In this document: piece after piece, positions 48,781-57,667 of the stretch
Layout of the letters: the number at the start of each line of letters is the position of its first letter
How positions within the stretch are numbered: the stretch's first letter is position 1
Assembly (NCBI RefSeq): GCF_036345175.1
Contig: NZ_CP107780.1
Location: 9,424,001-9,488,000, forward strand
Source of the DNA: Streptomyces sp. NBC_00576
GTDB lineage: Bacteria; Actinomycetota; Actinomycetes; Streptomycetales; Streptomycetaceae
Length of the DNA stretch: 64,000 nucleotides
Direction of reading: 5' to 3'
Position numbers and translations under genes: made by a program
Notes under the pieces: generated by a model
Databases searched by the model: none
Told to the model about the DNA's origin: nothing
The model's input: the letters and a program-made list of their open reading frames with translations, nothing else

Positions 48781-49310
48781 CCGACCGCCGCAGCCTGGGC
48801 CCGCTGCGTCGTCTGGTTGTCCTGCGGCACGCCAAGTCGGCCTGGCCGACGGGTGTCGACGACCACGACCGCCCCCTCGGTCCGCGCGGTCTGCGCGACG
48901 CCCCCGCCGCCGGCCGCGCGCTCGCCGAGGCCGACTGCCTGCCCGACCTCGCCCTCTGCTCCACCGCCGAACGTGCCCGCCGCACCTTGGAGTTGGCGGC
49001 GGCCGAGTGGGGAGCCCCAGCGCCGGTCCGGCACGATCCGAGGCTGTACGGGGCCGACGTACCGGAGTTGCTGGCCGTCGTGCGTGAAGTCCCGCCCACC
49101 GTCGGGACGTTGCTGCTGGTCGGGCACAATCCCGGGCTGGAGGAGCTGGTGCTGGAGCTGGCCGGCGACGCGCTGGACACCGTACGGACGAAGTTCCCGA
49201 CCTCCGCGGTCGCCGTCCTGGCCTGGCACGGCGACAGTTGGCACGACCTCGCGCCCGGCACGGCCCTGCTCACGGACATGATCGTGCCGCGCGGGAAGAC
49301 ACCCCGCTGA
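48777..49310 (+). CDS. SixA-type histidine phosphatase family protein
   Basis: 177 residues. The catalytic 'VVLRHAKSAWPTGVDDHDRP' gives the RHG-type phospho-histidine motif (here RHA), with 'GPRGLRDA', 'CSTAERARRTLEL' (second Arg) and 'LLVGHNPGLEELV' (second His). E. coli SixA removes phosphate from histidine phosphotransfer domains; here it could act on a phosphohistidine or a small phosphate ester. Start GTG 48777 overlaps the CysRS-like stop, so the two are coupled. Confidence 0.92.
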   Translation: MTDRRSLGPLRRLVVLRHAKSAWPTGVDDHDRPLGPRGLRDAPAAGRALAEADCLPDLALCSTAERARRTLELAAAEWGAPAPVRHDPRLYGADVPELLAVVREVPPTVGTLLLVGHNPGLEELVLELAGDALDTVRTKFPTSAVAVLAWHGDSWHDLAPGTALLTDMIVPRGKTPR

Positions 49311-49325
49311 CCTGACCGGGTCAGC
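49306..49325. terminator. Convergent hairpin over two stop codons
   Basis: GCTGACC and GGTCAGC flank TGACCG. The stem includes the stop of the SixA-type gene (TGA 49308-49310) and that of the convergent permease (49321-49323). Confidence 0.65.
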
Positions 49326-51339
49326 CCACGTGGACGCGCGGACGGCGATCGGGGTCCGGTTCGGCGCGGCGGAGCACCTCGCGGGTGACCGGGGCGACCT
49401 CGCCGTGGCCGAAGACCAGGAAGCGGACCAGGTGGCTGAAGGGGTTGCCCTCGGTCCAGTTGAAGTAGGCGTGCGGGACCTGGCCGGTGCGGTCGCGCAG
49501 TTGCATCAGCACCGCCGCGATGGTGTTCGGCACGGTCGCGCCCTCCACGCGCAGCCGGCGCGCGCCGTGCTTCTCGTCGCCGCGCACGGCGAGATCGGCC
49601 GTGAAGTCGGAGGAGTCCTGCACGAACACCTCCAGGAACAGCACCGGACGGCCGTCCGGGATGTGGGTCTGCTCGCGCTGGCTGTGCTCCTTGGCGCGGT
49701 ACTCCCGGGTGCTGTGCTCCTGGGGTTCGTTCGCGACCAGGAGAAGCGGGCCGCTGGTGGCCGCCTCGTCGATGATGCGGACAGCGGTCTCGTCGAAGGT
49801 CACTTCCGCGGCCCGCAGTTCGAAGGCGCGGCGCACCCGGGAGGCGAACGACGTCACGAGGATCGCCAGGATGAAGATCGCTGCGATCTTGATGCCGTCG
49901 GGCCGCTCGATCACGTTCGTGACCAGCGTGTAGGCGAACACCGCCGTGATCGCGCCGAAGCCGATCGTGGCGGCCCGATGGCCGCGCTTGTGCACGGCGA
50001 CCGCGGACGCGAACGACGCGGACAGCATCAGTACCAGCACACCGGTCGCGTACGCGCCGCTCTGGTCGTCGACGTTCGCGTTGAACCAGAGCGTGATGAA
50101 CACGGCCGCCGCCATGAACACCAGCACCAACGGCCGGACGGCGCGCGTCCATTCGGGCGCCATGCCGTAGCGCGGCAGATAGCGCGGCACGAGGTTCAGC
50201 AGGCCGGCGAGCGCGGAGGCGCCCGCGAACCAGAGGATCGCGATCGTCGAGATGTCGTAGACCGTGCCGAAGGCCTCGCCGAGGTGCTCGTGCGCGAGAT
50301 AGGCGAGCGCGCGCCCGTTCGCCGGGCCGCCGCTCTCGAAGGCGGACTGCGGGATCAGGATCGTCGTCGCCAGACTGGACAGCAGCAGAAAGCAGCTCAT
50401 GATCACGGCGGCCGTGGTGAGCAGCTTGCGGGTCTCCCGGATCCGCCCTTCAGGCCGCTCGTGCGTGTCCGTCGCATCCCCCTTGACCTGCGGCATCACC
50501 GCCACGCCCGTCTCGAAGCCGGACATGCCCAGCGCCAGCTTCGGGAAGACGAGCAGCGCCACGCCGATCATCGCGAGCGGCGAGGAGTGCTCCGCGGTCA
50601 TCGCGTCGGTCCAGTCGCCGATCCTGACGGGGTGGCCGATCACCTCCCAGGCGGAGACGGCGAGGACGACGACGTTGAGGGTGAGATAGGCGCCCACGAG
50701 TACGACGGCGATGCCGATGGCCTCCTTGAAGCCCTTCAGGAACACCGCGCCCAGCCCAAGGACCAGAACGAGTGTGATCCACACGTTCCCGCCGTGCATC
50801 CAGTGCGGGGCGAAAGGATTCTCCACGACATGTGCGGAGGCGTCCGCCGCCGACAGGGTGATCGTGATCATGAAGTCCGTGGCAGCGAACCCGAGCAGCA
50901 CGAGCACGAAGATCTTCCCCGACCACCAGGGCAGCAGCCGCTCCAGCATGGCGATCGACCCCTCTCCGTGCGGACTCTCCCGCGCGACCCGGCGATAGAC
51001 CGGCAGCGCGCCGAGCAGCGTCAGCGCGATCAGTACGAGGGTGGCGAGCGGGGAGAGGAGACCGGCCGCGAGGGCAGCGATGCCCGGCTGGTAGCCGAGT
51101 GTCGAGAAGTAGTCGACGCCGGTGAGGCACATGACCCGCCACCACTTGTGGCCCCGGTGGTCCTCGGCCGGAGTAGCGTGCGGCCCCGGATGCCGGGCCG
51201 GCCGCTCGGTCAGCCCCTCCAGCAGCCAGGCCCGCCAGCGGGGCGCGGACGGCGCGGACGGCGTGGACGGCACGGACGCGGAGGGACTCGGTTCCTCGGG
51301 CCCGGCGCTGTCCTTGCTGTCCACCTGGGCGCCGGTCAT
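49321..51339 (-). CDS. APC family amino acid permease with long C-terminal domain
   Basis: 672 residues, twice-normal length for an amino-acid permease core. ATG 51339 has AAGGAG eight bases upstream. After about 70 Ser/Pro/Arg-rich residues, roughly twelve membrane segments start at 'KWWRVMCLTGVDYFSTLGYQ' (an APC first-helix pattern), with 'ALGMSGFETGVAVMPQVKGD' in the core. A cytosolic domain of about 180 residues follows ('AFELRAAEVTFDETAVRIID', 'RPVLFLEVFVQDSSDF'). It probably transports amino acids or a related solute. A 12-base tandem repeat lies in its promoter. Confidence 0.9.
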   Translation of the reverse strand: MTGAQVDSKDSAGPEEPSPSASVPSTPSAPSAPRWRAWLLEGLTERPARHPGPHATPAEDHRGHKWWRVMCLTGVDYFSTLGYQPGIAALAAGLLSPLATLVLIALTLLGALPVYRRVARESPHGEGSIAMLERLLPWWSGKIFVLVLLGFAATDFMITITLSAADASAHVVENPFAPHWMHGGNVWITLVLVLGLGAVFLKGFKEAIGIAVVLVGAYLTLNVVVLAVSAWEVIGHPVRIGDWTDAMTAEHSSPLAMIGVALLVFPKLALGMSGFETGVAVMPQVKGDATDTHERPEGRIRETRKLLTTAAVIMSCFLLLSSLATTILIPQSAFESGGPANGRALAYLAHEHLGEAFGTVYDISTIAILWFAGASALAGLLNLVPRYLPRYGMAPEWTRAVRPLVLVFMAAAVFITLWFNANVDDQSGAYATGVLVLMLSASFASAVAVHKRGHRAATIGFGAITAVFAYTLVTNVIERPDGIKIAAIFILAILVTSFASRVRRAFELRAAEVTFDETAVRIIDEAATSGPLLLVANEPQEHSTREYRAKEHSQREQTHIPDGRPVLFLEVFVQDSSDFTADLAVRGDEKHGARRLRVEGATVPNTIAAVLMQLRDRTGQVPHAYFNWTEGNPFSHLVRFLVFGHGEVAPVTREVLRRAEPDPDRRPRVHVG

Positions 51340-51370
51340 GCGGTGATCTCCTTGAGGTCTTCTTTGTGTG

Positions 51371-51394
51371 TTGTTTACTTCTTTGTTTACTTCT
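51371..51394. repeat. 12-base tandem repeat in the permease promoter
   Basis: TTGTTTACTTCT is repeated exactly twice. The complement is AAGTAAACAA in the direction of the permease. The same 11-mer (TTTGTTTACTT) also occurs at 62289-62299, upstream of the ACT-GNAT gene. It is a likely regulator site or AT-rich promoter element. Confidence 0.7.
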
Positions 51395-51473
51395 CTATGC
51401 ATTCGGCCCGGCCTGCGGCCTTTTGGCAACGAGGAGTGAGTATCCACTACGCCGGCGCCCGTAGGGTGGCCGG

Positions 51474-52100
51474 ATGCCGGACGAGTACCGCACAGTGGCC
51501 CACGCGGGTGTGCACGAGACCGAGGTCAACCGATCCCGCTTCCTGTGCGCCCTCGCCCCCGCGGCCACCGAACAGGAGGCGCAGGAGTTCGTCGCCGCCG
51601 TCCGTAAGGAGCACTCGGACGCCACCCACAACTGCTTCGCGTACGTCATCGGCGCCGACGCCTCCGTCCAGAGGGCGAGCGACGACGGCGAACCGGGCGG
51701 CACCGCCGGAGTCCCCATGCTCCAGATGCTGCTGCGCAGGGACATGCGGTACGTCGTCGCCGTCGTCACCCGCTACTACGGCGGCGTCAAACTGGGCGCG
51801 GGCGGCCTGATCCGGGCATACGGGGGAGCGGTCGGCGAAGCCCTCGACGTGCTCGGCACCCGCACCCGCCGCCGGTTCCGGCTGGCCACGGTGACCGTCG
51901 ACCACCAGCGGGCCGGAAAGGTCCAGAACGACCTGCGGTCCACCGGCCGCGAGGTGCGCGATGTGCGCTACGGCGAGGCCGTCACGATCGAGATCGGGCT
52001 CCCGGACACCGATGTGGACGCCTTCCGGGCATGGCTGGCGGACGCGACGGCGGGGACCGCCGGATTCGCCCTCGGTGGAGAGGCGTACGGGGACGCATGA
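51474..52100 (+). CDS. yigZ: YigZ family (IMPACT/UPF0029) protein
   Basis: 208 residues. 'EVNRSRFLCALAPAATEQEA', 'THNCFAYVIG', 'RASDDGEPGGTAGVPMLQML' and 'VVAVVTRYYGGVKLGAGGLI' are strongly conserved IMPACT-family motifs. The C-terminal part (about 135-205) is the second UPF0029 domain. Function is unclear; eukaryotic IMPACT regulates translation. ATG 51474 is used. It is divergent from the permease. Confidence 0.95.
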   Translation: MPDEYRTVAHAGVHETEVNRSRFLCALAPAATEQEAQEFVAAVRKEHSDATHNCFAYVIGADASVQRASDDGEPGGTAGVPMLQMLLRRDMRYVVAVVTRYYGGVKLGAGGLIRAYGGAVGEALDVLGTRTRRRFRLATVTVDHQRAGKVQNDLRSTGREVRDVRYGEAVTIEIGLPDTDVDAFRAWLADATAGTAGFALGGEAYGDA

Positions 52101-52188
52101 GCGCCGCGATGTCCTCGGGGGCTGCACATCGGGCCGATACGGGAGTAACCGCCCGTGATGTCAGACCCGGCTGTTAGTTTCGGGGATC

Positions 52189-53352
52189 ATGAGACTGCTG
52201 CACACGTCCGACTGGCATCTCGGCCGCTCCTTCCACCGGGTGAACATGCTCGGGGCGCAGGCCGAGTTCATCGGCCATCTCGTTTCCGTCGCGCGGGAGC
52301 GCGAGGTCGACGCGGTGGTCGTGTCGGGCGATGTGTACGACCGGGCGGTGCCCCCGCTGGCCGCCGTCGAGCTCTTCGACGATGCCCTGCACCGGCTCGC
52401 CGACCTCGGCGTGCCGACGGTGATGATCTCCGGGAACCATGACTCGGCCCGCCGCCTCGGCGTCGGGGCCGGGCTCATCGACCGCGCCGGCGTCCATCTG
52501 CGCACCGACCCGTCGGCCGTCGGCACCCCCGTGATGCTCCGGGACGCCTTCGGTGACGTCGCCTTCTATGGACTGCCCTATCTCGAACCGGCCTTGGTGA
52601 AGGACGGGTTCGGGGTGGAGAAGGCGGGCCATGAGAGTGTCCTCGCCGCCGCCATGGACCGGGTCCGCGCCGACCTCGCCACACGCGCGCGGAACACACG
52701 TTCCGTCGTCCTCGCCCATGCCTTCGTCACCGGCGGCGAGGCCAGCGACAGCGAGCGGGACATCACCGTCGGAGGGGTCGCCGCCGTGCCCTCCGGGGTG
52801 TTCGACGGCGTCGACTACGTGGCGCTGGGCCATCTGCACGGCTGCCAGACCATCACCGGGCGGGTGCGTTACTCGGGCTCCCCGCTGCCGTACTCCTTCT
52901 CGGAGGCCGACCACCGCAAGAGCATGTGGCTGATCGACCTGGTGGGCGACGGCTCGCTGACCGCGGAGCGCGTCGACTGCCCGGTGCCGCGCCCGCTCGC
53001 CCGCATCCGGGGGGCGTTGGAGGAACTGCTCGCAGATCCGGGCCTCGCCCGTCACGAGGACGCGTGGGTCGAGGCGACGCTCACCGACGCGGTGCGCCCC
53101 GCCGACCCCATGGCCCGGCTCATGGAACGGTTCCCGCACACCCTCAGCCTCGCCTTCGATCCGGAGCGGCACCCGGGGGACCCGGACGTGACGTACGCGC
53201 GGCGCCTGGCGGGGCGGGGCGACCAGGAGATCGCGGAGGACTTCGTCCTGCATGTGCGGGGCGCGGGGGCGGACGAGCACGAACGGGGCGTCCTGCGGGA
53301 CGTGTTCGACGCGGTGCGGGCCGACGAGACGGTACGAGAGGTGGCGCGGTGA
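52189..53352 (+). CDS. sbcD: Exonuclease SbcCD, nuclease subunit D
   Basis: 387 residues. Phosphoesterase motifs: 'LHTSDWHLGRSFHR', 'VVVSGDVYDRAVPP', 'ISGNHDSARRLG', 'VVLAHAFVTGG' and 'VALGHLHGCQT'. These bind two Mn ions. With SbcC it forms an Mre11/Rad50-type complex that cuts DNA hairpins and end blocks. ATG 52189 is used. It is followed by a small frame and then sbcC, probably one operon. Confidence 0.98.
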   Translation: MRLLHTSDWHLGRSFHRVNMLGAQAEFIGHLVSVAREREVDAVVVSGDVYDRAVPPLAAVELFDDALHRLADLGVPTVMISGNHDSARRLGVGAGLIDRAGVHLRTDPSAVGTPVMLRDAFGDVAFYGLPYLEPALVKDGFGVEKAGHESVLAAAMDRVRADLATRARNTRSVVLAHAFVTGGEASDSERDITVGGVAAVPSGVFDGVDYVALGHLHGCQTITGRVRYSGSPLPYSFSEADHRKSMWLIDLVGDGSLTAERVDCPVPRPLARIRGALEELLADPGLARHEDAWVEATLTDAVRPADPMARLMERFPHTLSLAFDPERHPGDPDVTYARRLAGRGDQEIAEDFVLHVRGAGADEHERGVLRDVFDAVRADETVREVAR

Positions 53353-53516
53353 AGGCGGCGCGGACTGCGTGGTGCGGGTGGATCGCGGACAGGTCCCCTG
53401 GGCGAGGTGCTTCCCGGAGGATCGGCATCGCCACAGGGACAGCCGCCGACCTGCACGGCGGCGACCCGGCACACCGCCGCCGCCACGGTGACCTGCGCAC
53501 GGAGGGTGCCCGGTGA
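53349..53516 (+). CDS. Small ORF bridging sbcD and sbcC, 55 aa
   Basis: GTG 53349 overlaps the sbcD stop by four bases (GTGA), and its stop TGA (53514-53516) overlaps the sbcC start GTG 53513 in the same way. The peptide begins MKAARTAWCGWIADRSPGRG and is Arg/Gly-rich. Third-position GC is somewhat below that of neighbours. It would carry ribosomes across the gap and couple sbcD to sbcC translation. It could also be chance, since stop-free frames are common here. Confidence 0.4.
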   Translation: MKAARTAWCGWIADRSPGRGASRRIGIATGTAADLHGGDPAHRRRHGDLRTEGAR

Positions 53517-56497
53517 GGCTGCACCGGCTGGACATCACGGCCTTCGGGCCCTTCGGCGGCGCCCAGCAGGTCGACTTCGGCGAGCTGTCCGCCGCCGGGC
53601 TCTTCCTCCTGCACGGTCCGACGGGCGCGGGCAAGACCTCCGTCCTGGACGCCGTCTGCTACGCGCTGTACGGCTCGGTGCCCGGCGCCCGCCAGGGCGG
53701 CTCGCTGCGCAGCGACCATGCCGAGCCCGGCACCCGTACCGAGGTCACCCTCGAACTCACCGTCGCCGGGCGCCGGTTGGAAGTCACCCGGCAGCCGCCC
53801 TGGGAGCGCCCCAAGAAGCGCGGCGCGGGCACGACGCTGGACAAGGCACAGAGCTGGCTGCGCGAGTACGACGCCTCGGCCGGTGCCTGGAAGGACCTCA
53901 GCCGCTCCCACCAGGAGATCGGAGAAGAGATCACCCAGCTGCTCGGGATGAGCCGCGAGCAGTTCTGCCAGGTCGTGCTGCTGCCCCAGGGTGACTTCGC
54001 CCGTTTTCTGCGCGCCGACGCCGAGGCCCGCGGCAAGCTGCTCGGCCGCCTCTTCGACACGCATCGCTTCGCCGAAGTCGAGAAGCGCCTCGCGGATCGC
54101 CGGCGCGCCGCTGAAGCCGAAGTGCGTGACGGCGACGCGGAGTTGCTGGCCGACGCGCACCGTATGCAACAGGCCGCCGGTGACGCCATGGCGCTGCCCG
54201 GCCTCACGCCGGGTGAACCGGGGCTGGCCGAGGCCATCATGGGCGCCGCGGCCGTGGCCCGCTGCACCGCGCGTGAGCTGCTCACCATCGCCCACTGTGC
54301 CCGCGCCGCCGCCGAGTCGGCGCAGGTCGCGGCCGACGTCGCGCTGGCCGACGTACGCGAAGTGGCCCGGTTGCAGCTGCGGTTCGCCCAGGCGCGGGAG
54401 CGGGCCGGGCGGCTGGAGGAGCGGGCGGACGCGCACCGGGAGGACCGGGCGCGGCTGGAGCGGGCCCGCAAAGCCGAGGCGGTGGCGCCCGCGCTGGAGC
54501 TGCGGGAGGCCGCCGAGACCGAGCACCGGCGCGCGGCCGACGGCGAATCACGTGCGCGTGCCCTGCTGCCGGAGAGCTTCACGGACGCCGGCGCCGGTGG
54601 CCTGGCCGCCGCCTCACGCCGGGCCGCCGAGGAGCTGGGCGGACTCGAATCCGCCCGCCGCGCCGAACAACGCCTGACTCAACTCGTCGCCGAGCGCACC
54701 GGCCTGGACCGTCAGGAGCGCGCCGACGAGGACGTCCTGCACGACGCCGAGAACTGGCTCGGCGACTGGGAGGCGACGAGGGCGGGCCTCCAGACCCGCA
54801 TCGAGTCGGCCCAGGAAGCCGCCACCAGGGCCGAACAGCTCGCCGTCCAGCGGGAACCCGCGCAGAACCGGCTCAGGGCGGCCCGCCAACGCGACGCGTT
54901 CGCCCAGGACACGGACGAGGCGCAGAAACACGTACTGGCGGCGCGCGAGCGTGCCACGGAGGCGAAGGCCCACTGGCTCGACCTCAAGGAACAGCGACTG
55001 AACGGCATCGCCGCCGAGCTGGCCGCCCATCTCAGCGACGGCGAACCCTGCGCCGTCTGCGGAGCCACCGAACACCCGGCGCCCGCACGGAAGATCGCCG
55101 GGCACGTCGACCGCGAGGCGGAGGAACAGGCGCTGGCCGCCTACCAGCGGGCCGACGAGCGGCGCGCCGAGGACGAACGGCGACTGGGCCTCGTACGCGA
55201 GGCACTGGCGGCTGCCACCGCCGAGGCCGGGGACGCGCCCACCGATCAACTCGCCGAACAGGCCGAGGAGTTGGAGCGACGGTACGAGGAGGCCCGACGG
55301 GGCGCCTCCGGGCTGCACCCGGCCCGCGAGGACCTGCGCAGTGCCGAGCAGGAACACGAGCGCCGCACCGTCGCCCAGCAGGAGGCGGCACTCAGGACGG
55401 CGTCCCGGGTCGCCCGCCGGGACACCCTCGACCGCGAACGCACCGCGCTGGAGGAGGAGTTGGCGCAGGCCCGGGGCGGCGCCGAGAGCGTCGCCGTGCG
55501 GGCAGCGCAGCTGGAACGGCAGACCGCGCTGCTCACCGAGACCGCCGAGGCCGCCCGCGCCGCCGAGGACACCGCCCAGCGCCTCAAGGACGCCGACGCC
55601 CGCCTCGCCGACGCCGCCTACCGCGCCGGGTTCGACACGCCACGCGCGGCGGCGGACGCCCTCGTGGACGACGCCGAGCACCGCGAACTCCAACGGCGGC
55701 TGGACGCCTGGCAGTCCGAAGAGGCCGCCGTCCGGGCCGCCCTCGCCGAGCCCGACACCGTGGCCGCCGCGCAGCAGTCGCCCGCCGACCTCGCGGGCGC
55801 GGAACAGACCGCCTCGGCTGCCGCCCGGCGCCTGCGGGAGGCTGCCTCCGCCCGCGACGCCGCCGCGAGCCGCTGCACCGAACTCGACCGCCTGTCCGCC
55901 CGCTCGGCCACCGCCGTACGACGGCTCGCGCCGCTGCGGGCCGCCCATGACCGGGTGGCCCGCCTCGCCACCCTCACCGCGGGCACCTCGGCCGACAACG
56001 AACGCAGGATGCGGCTGGAGTCGTACGTCCTCGCGGCCCGCCTGGAGCAGGTGGCGGCCGCCGCGACGGCACGGCTGCGGCGCATGTCGTCCGGGCGCTA
56101 CACCCTCGTCCACTCCGACGACCGGGCCGGGCGGGGCCGCAGCGGCCTCGGGCTGCATGTAGTCGACGCCTGGACCGGCCGTGAGCGGGACACGGCGACC
56201 CTCTCCGGCGGCGAGACGTTCTTCGCCTCGCTCGCCCTCGCCCTCGGTCTCGCGGACGTCGTCACGGACGAGGCCGGCGGGGTCCGCCTCGACACCCTCT
56301 TCATCGACGAGGGCTTCGGCAGCCTCGACGACCAGACGCTGGACGAGGTCCTGGACGTCCTCGACTCGCTGCGCGAACGAGACCGCAGCGTCGGCATCGT
56401 CAGCCATGTGCCGGATCTGCGGCGGCGGATCCACGCCCAGCTCGAAGTGGTGAAGGGGAGATCGGGGTCGGTGGTGCGACAGCGGGGCGGTGAGTGA
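53513..56497 (+). CDS. sbcC: Exonuclease SbcCD, ATPase subunit C
   Basis: 994 residues. Walker A is 'LHGPTGAGKTSVLDAVCYAL' (about residues 34-53). A long helical, Ala/Glu/Arg-rich coiled coil fills the middle (about 180-840), interrupted by a zinc-hook 'CAVCG' near residue 515. The C-terminal signature 'TLSGGETFFASLALAL' and Walker B 'LDTLFIDEGFGSLDD' complete the SMC-type ATPase. GTG 53513 overlaps the small ORF stop. Confidence 0.97.
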   Translation: MRLHRLDITAFGPFGGAQQVDFGELSAAGLFLLHGPTGAGKTSVLDAVCYALYGSVPGARQGGSLRSDHAEPGTRTEVTLELTVAGRRLEVTRQPPWERPKKRGAGTTLDKAQSWLREYDASAGAWKDLSRSHQEIGEEITQLLGMSREQFCQVVLLPQGDFARFLRADAEARGKLLGRLFDTHRFAEVEKRLADRRRAAEAEVRDGDAELLADAHRMQQAAGDAMALPGLTPGEPGLAEAIMGAAAVARCTARELLTIAHCARAAAESAQVAADVALADVREVARLQLRFAQARERAGRLEERADAHREDRARLERARKAEAVAPALELREAAETEHRRAADGESRARALLPESFTDAGAGGLAAASRRAAEELGGLESARRAEQRLTQLVAERTGLDRQERADEDVLHDAENWLGDWEATRAGLQTRIESAQEAATRAEQLAVQREPAQNRLRAARQRDAFAQDTDEAQKHVLAARERATEAKAHWLDLKEQRLNGIAAELAAHLSDGEPCAVCGATEHPAPARKIAGHVDREAEEQALAAYQRADERRAEDERRLGLVREALAAATAEAGDAPTDQLAEQAEELERRYEEARRGASGLHPAREDLRSAEQEHERRTVAQQEAALRTASRVARRDTLDRERTALEEELAQARGGAESVAVRAAQLERQTALLTETAEAARAAEDTAQRLKDADARLADAAYRAGFDTPRAAADALVDDAEHRELQRRLDAWQSEEAAVRAALAEPDTVAAAQQSPADLAGAEQTASAAARRLREAASARDAAASRCTELDRLSARSATAVRRLAPLRAAHDRVARLATLTAGTSADNERRMRLESYVLAARLEQVAAAATARLRRMSSGRYTLVHSDDRAGRGRSGLGLHVVDAWTGRERDTATLSGGETFFASLALALGLADVVTDEAGGVRLDTLFIDEGFGSLDDQTLDEVLDVLDSLRERDRSVGIVSHVPDLRRRIHAQLEVVKGRSGSVVRQRGGE

Positions 56498-56549
56498 GGC
56501 CGCGAGCCGCCGGGAGATCAGGCCGGACCGGTCGGCGGTGCTCAGGCGC

Positions 56550-56996
56550 TCACTGGCCGACGGGACGGCGGGGGAGCGGTGAGGAGTAGACGACACTCGT
56601 GGTCACCGAGCCCAGCACGCCGATCTTTCCCGACACCTCCTCCAGATGACGCATGGAACGCGCGACGACCTTGATGACGAAACAGTCGTCACCCGTCACG
56701 TGATGCGTCTCCAGGATCTCGGGTGTCACGGCGACCAGGTCGTGGAACGGCTTGTAGTTGCCGTTGGGGTACCTGAGCCGGACGAAGGCGAGGATCGGCA
56801 GGCCGAGCCGCTCCGGGTCGACGACCGCCGCGTACCCCTGGATGACACCGGCCTCCTCCAGCCGGCGCACCCGCTCGGTGACCGCGCTCGGGGACATCGC
56901 GACGGCGCGCGCCAGCTCGGCGAAACTGGCGCGGCCGTCCCGCTGGAGGACATCGAGAATGCGCCAGTCGGTGGCGTCCGGGGAAAACGTACTCAT
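56550..56996 (-). CDS. Lrp/AsnC family transcriptional regulator
   Basis: 148 residues. 'ATDWRILDVLQRDGRASFAE', 'LARAVAMSPSAVTERVRRLE' and 'AGVIQGYAAVVDPERLGLPI' are the helix-turn-helix, and 'HVTGDDCFVIKVVARSMRHL' is the ligand-binding RAM (ACT-like) domain. ATG 56996 is chosen because upstream residues read into an operator. It is divergent from the rhodanese gene and probably controls it. Confidence 0.93.
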   Translation of the reverse strand: MSTFSPDATDWRILDVLQRDGRASFAELARAVAMSPSAVTERVRRLEEAGVIQGYAAVVDPERLGLPILAFVRLRYPNGNYKPFHDLVAVTPEILETHHVTGDDCFVIKVVARSMRHLEEVSGKIGVLGSVTTSVVYSSPLPRRPVGQ

Positions 56997-57045
56997 GCCC
57001 GAGCAATAGCAGGGGAATCCCCGGCTGATCAAGAGAAAGGGCGTG

Positions 57046-57070
57046 GATCACACCTTCAGGTGAAGTGATC
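57046..57070. promoter_or_regulatory. Lrp-type operator between Lrp and rhodanese genes
   Basis: Arms GATCAC (57046-57051) and GTGATC (57065-57070) enclose an inner palindrome CACCT-TC-AGGTG (57051-57062). The site is 50 bases upstream of the lrp start and 71 before the rhodanese start. Confidence 0.7.
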
Positions 57071-57141
57071 GTCGGCCGTAGATTTCTGGCCATGGAGTCC
57101 CGACCCCTCCGACCGGACTCGCACCAGGGAAAGGCCAGACC

Positions 57142-57624
57142 ATGAGTGTCAGCACCACCGTCGTCAACCCCGTCCTGCGCGTCGCCCCGGCCTCCCCGGC
57201 AGAGGCCGCCGCCTACTTCGGCGCGAGCCTCTCCTTCCACGCCGACGTGTCCGACGTGGCCGCCGCCCTCGCGGCCGACGGCGACCCCGGATTCGTCGTC
57301 ATCGACACGCGTTCCACCGAGTCCTGGGACCAGGGCCACATCCCGGGCGCCCTCCACCTGCCTACGGCCCTGATCCCCGAGCAGGCCGCCGGGCTGCTCG
57401 ACAAGTCCGTACCTATGGTGACGTACTGCTGGGGCCCCGGCTGCAACGGGGCGACCCGTGCCGCCCTCGCCCTGGCCCAACTCGGCTACCAGGTCAAGGA
57501 GATGCTCGGCGGCTTCGAGTACTGGGTGCGCGAGGGCTTCGAGTTCGAGACATGGGAGGGCCGGGAGCGCCGCGAAGCCGACGCGTTGACGGCCCCGGTG
57601 GACGCGACGGACTGCGGCTGCTGA
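57142..57624 (+). CDS. Rhodanese-like sulfurtransferase
   Basis: 160 residues. 'ADGDPGFVVIDTRSTESWDQ' and 'GHIPGALHLPTALI' are the rhodanese N-terminal motifs. The active-site loop is 'TYCWGPGCNGATRAALALAQ' with the catalytic Cys likely at CWGPGC. The C-terminus has two further Cys. It moves sulfur or detoxifies cyanide-like compounds. It is controlled by the divergent Lrp-type regulator, which suggests a link to Cys or other amino-acid supply. Confidence 0.93.
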   Translation: MSVSTTVVNPVLRVAPASPAEAAAYFGASLSFHADVSDVAAALAADGDPGFVVIDTRSTESWDQGHIPGALHLPTALIPEQAAGLLDKSVPMVTYCWGPGCNGATRAALALAQLGYQVKEMLGGFEYWVREGFEFETWEGRERREADALTAPVDATDCGC

Positions 57625-57667
57625 AGCAAACGCCGGCCTCCGTCCCGTCCCCGACCCTCGGGGTGCC

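Noticed and set aside
49330..51810. 826-codon open frame antisense to the APC permease
   Set aside because: It follows the mirror of the permease codons; its protein is charged and low complexity, with no domain. A shadow frame of high-GC DNA.
54614..56596. 660-codon open frame antisense to sbcC
   Set aside because: Gly/Val-rich mirror of the sbcC coiled coil; no start signal or domain.
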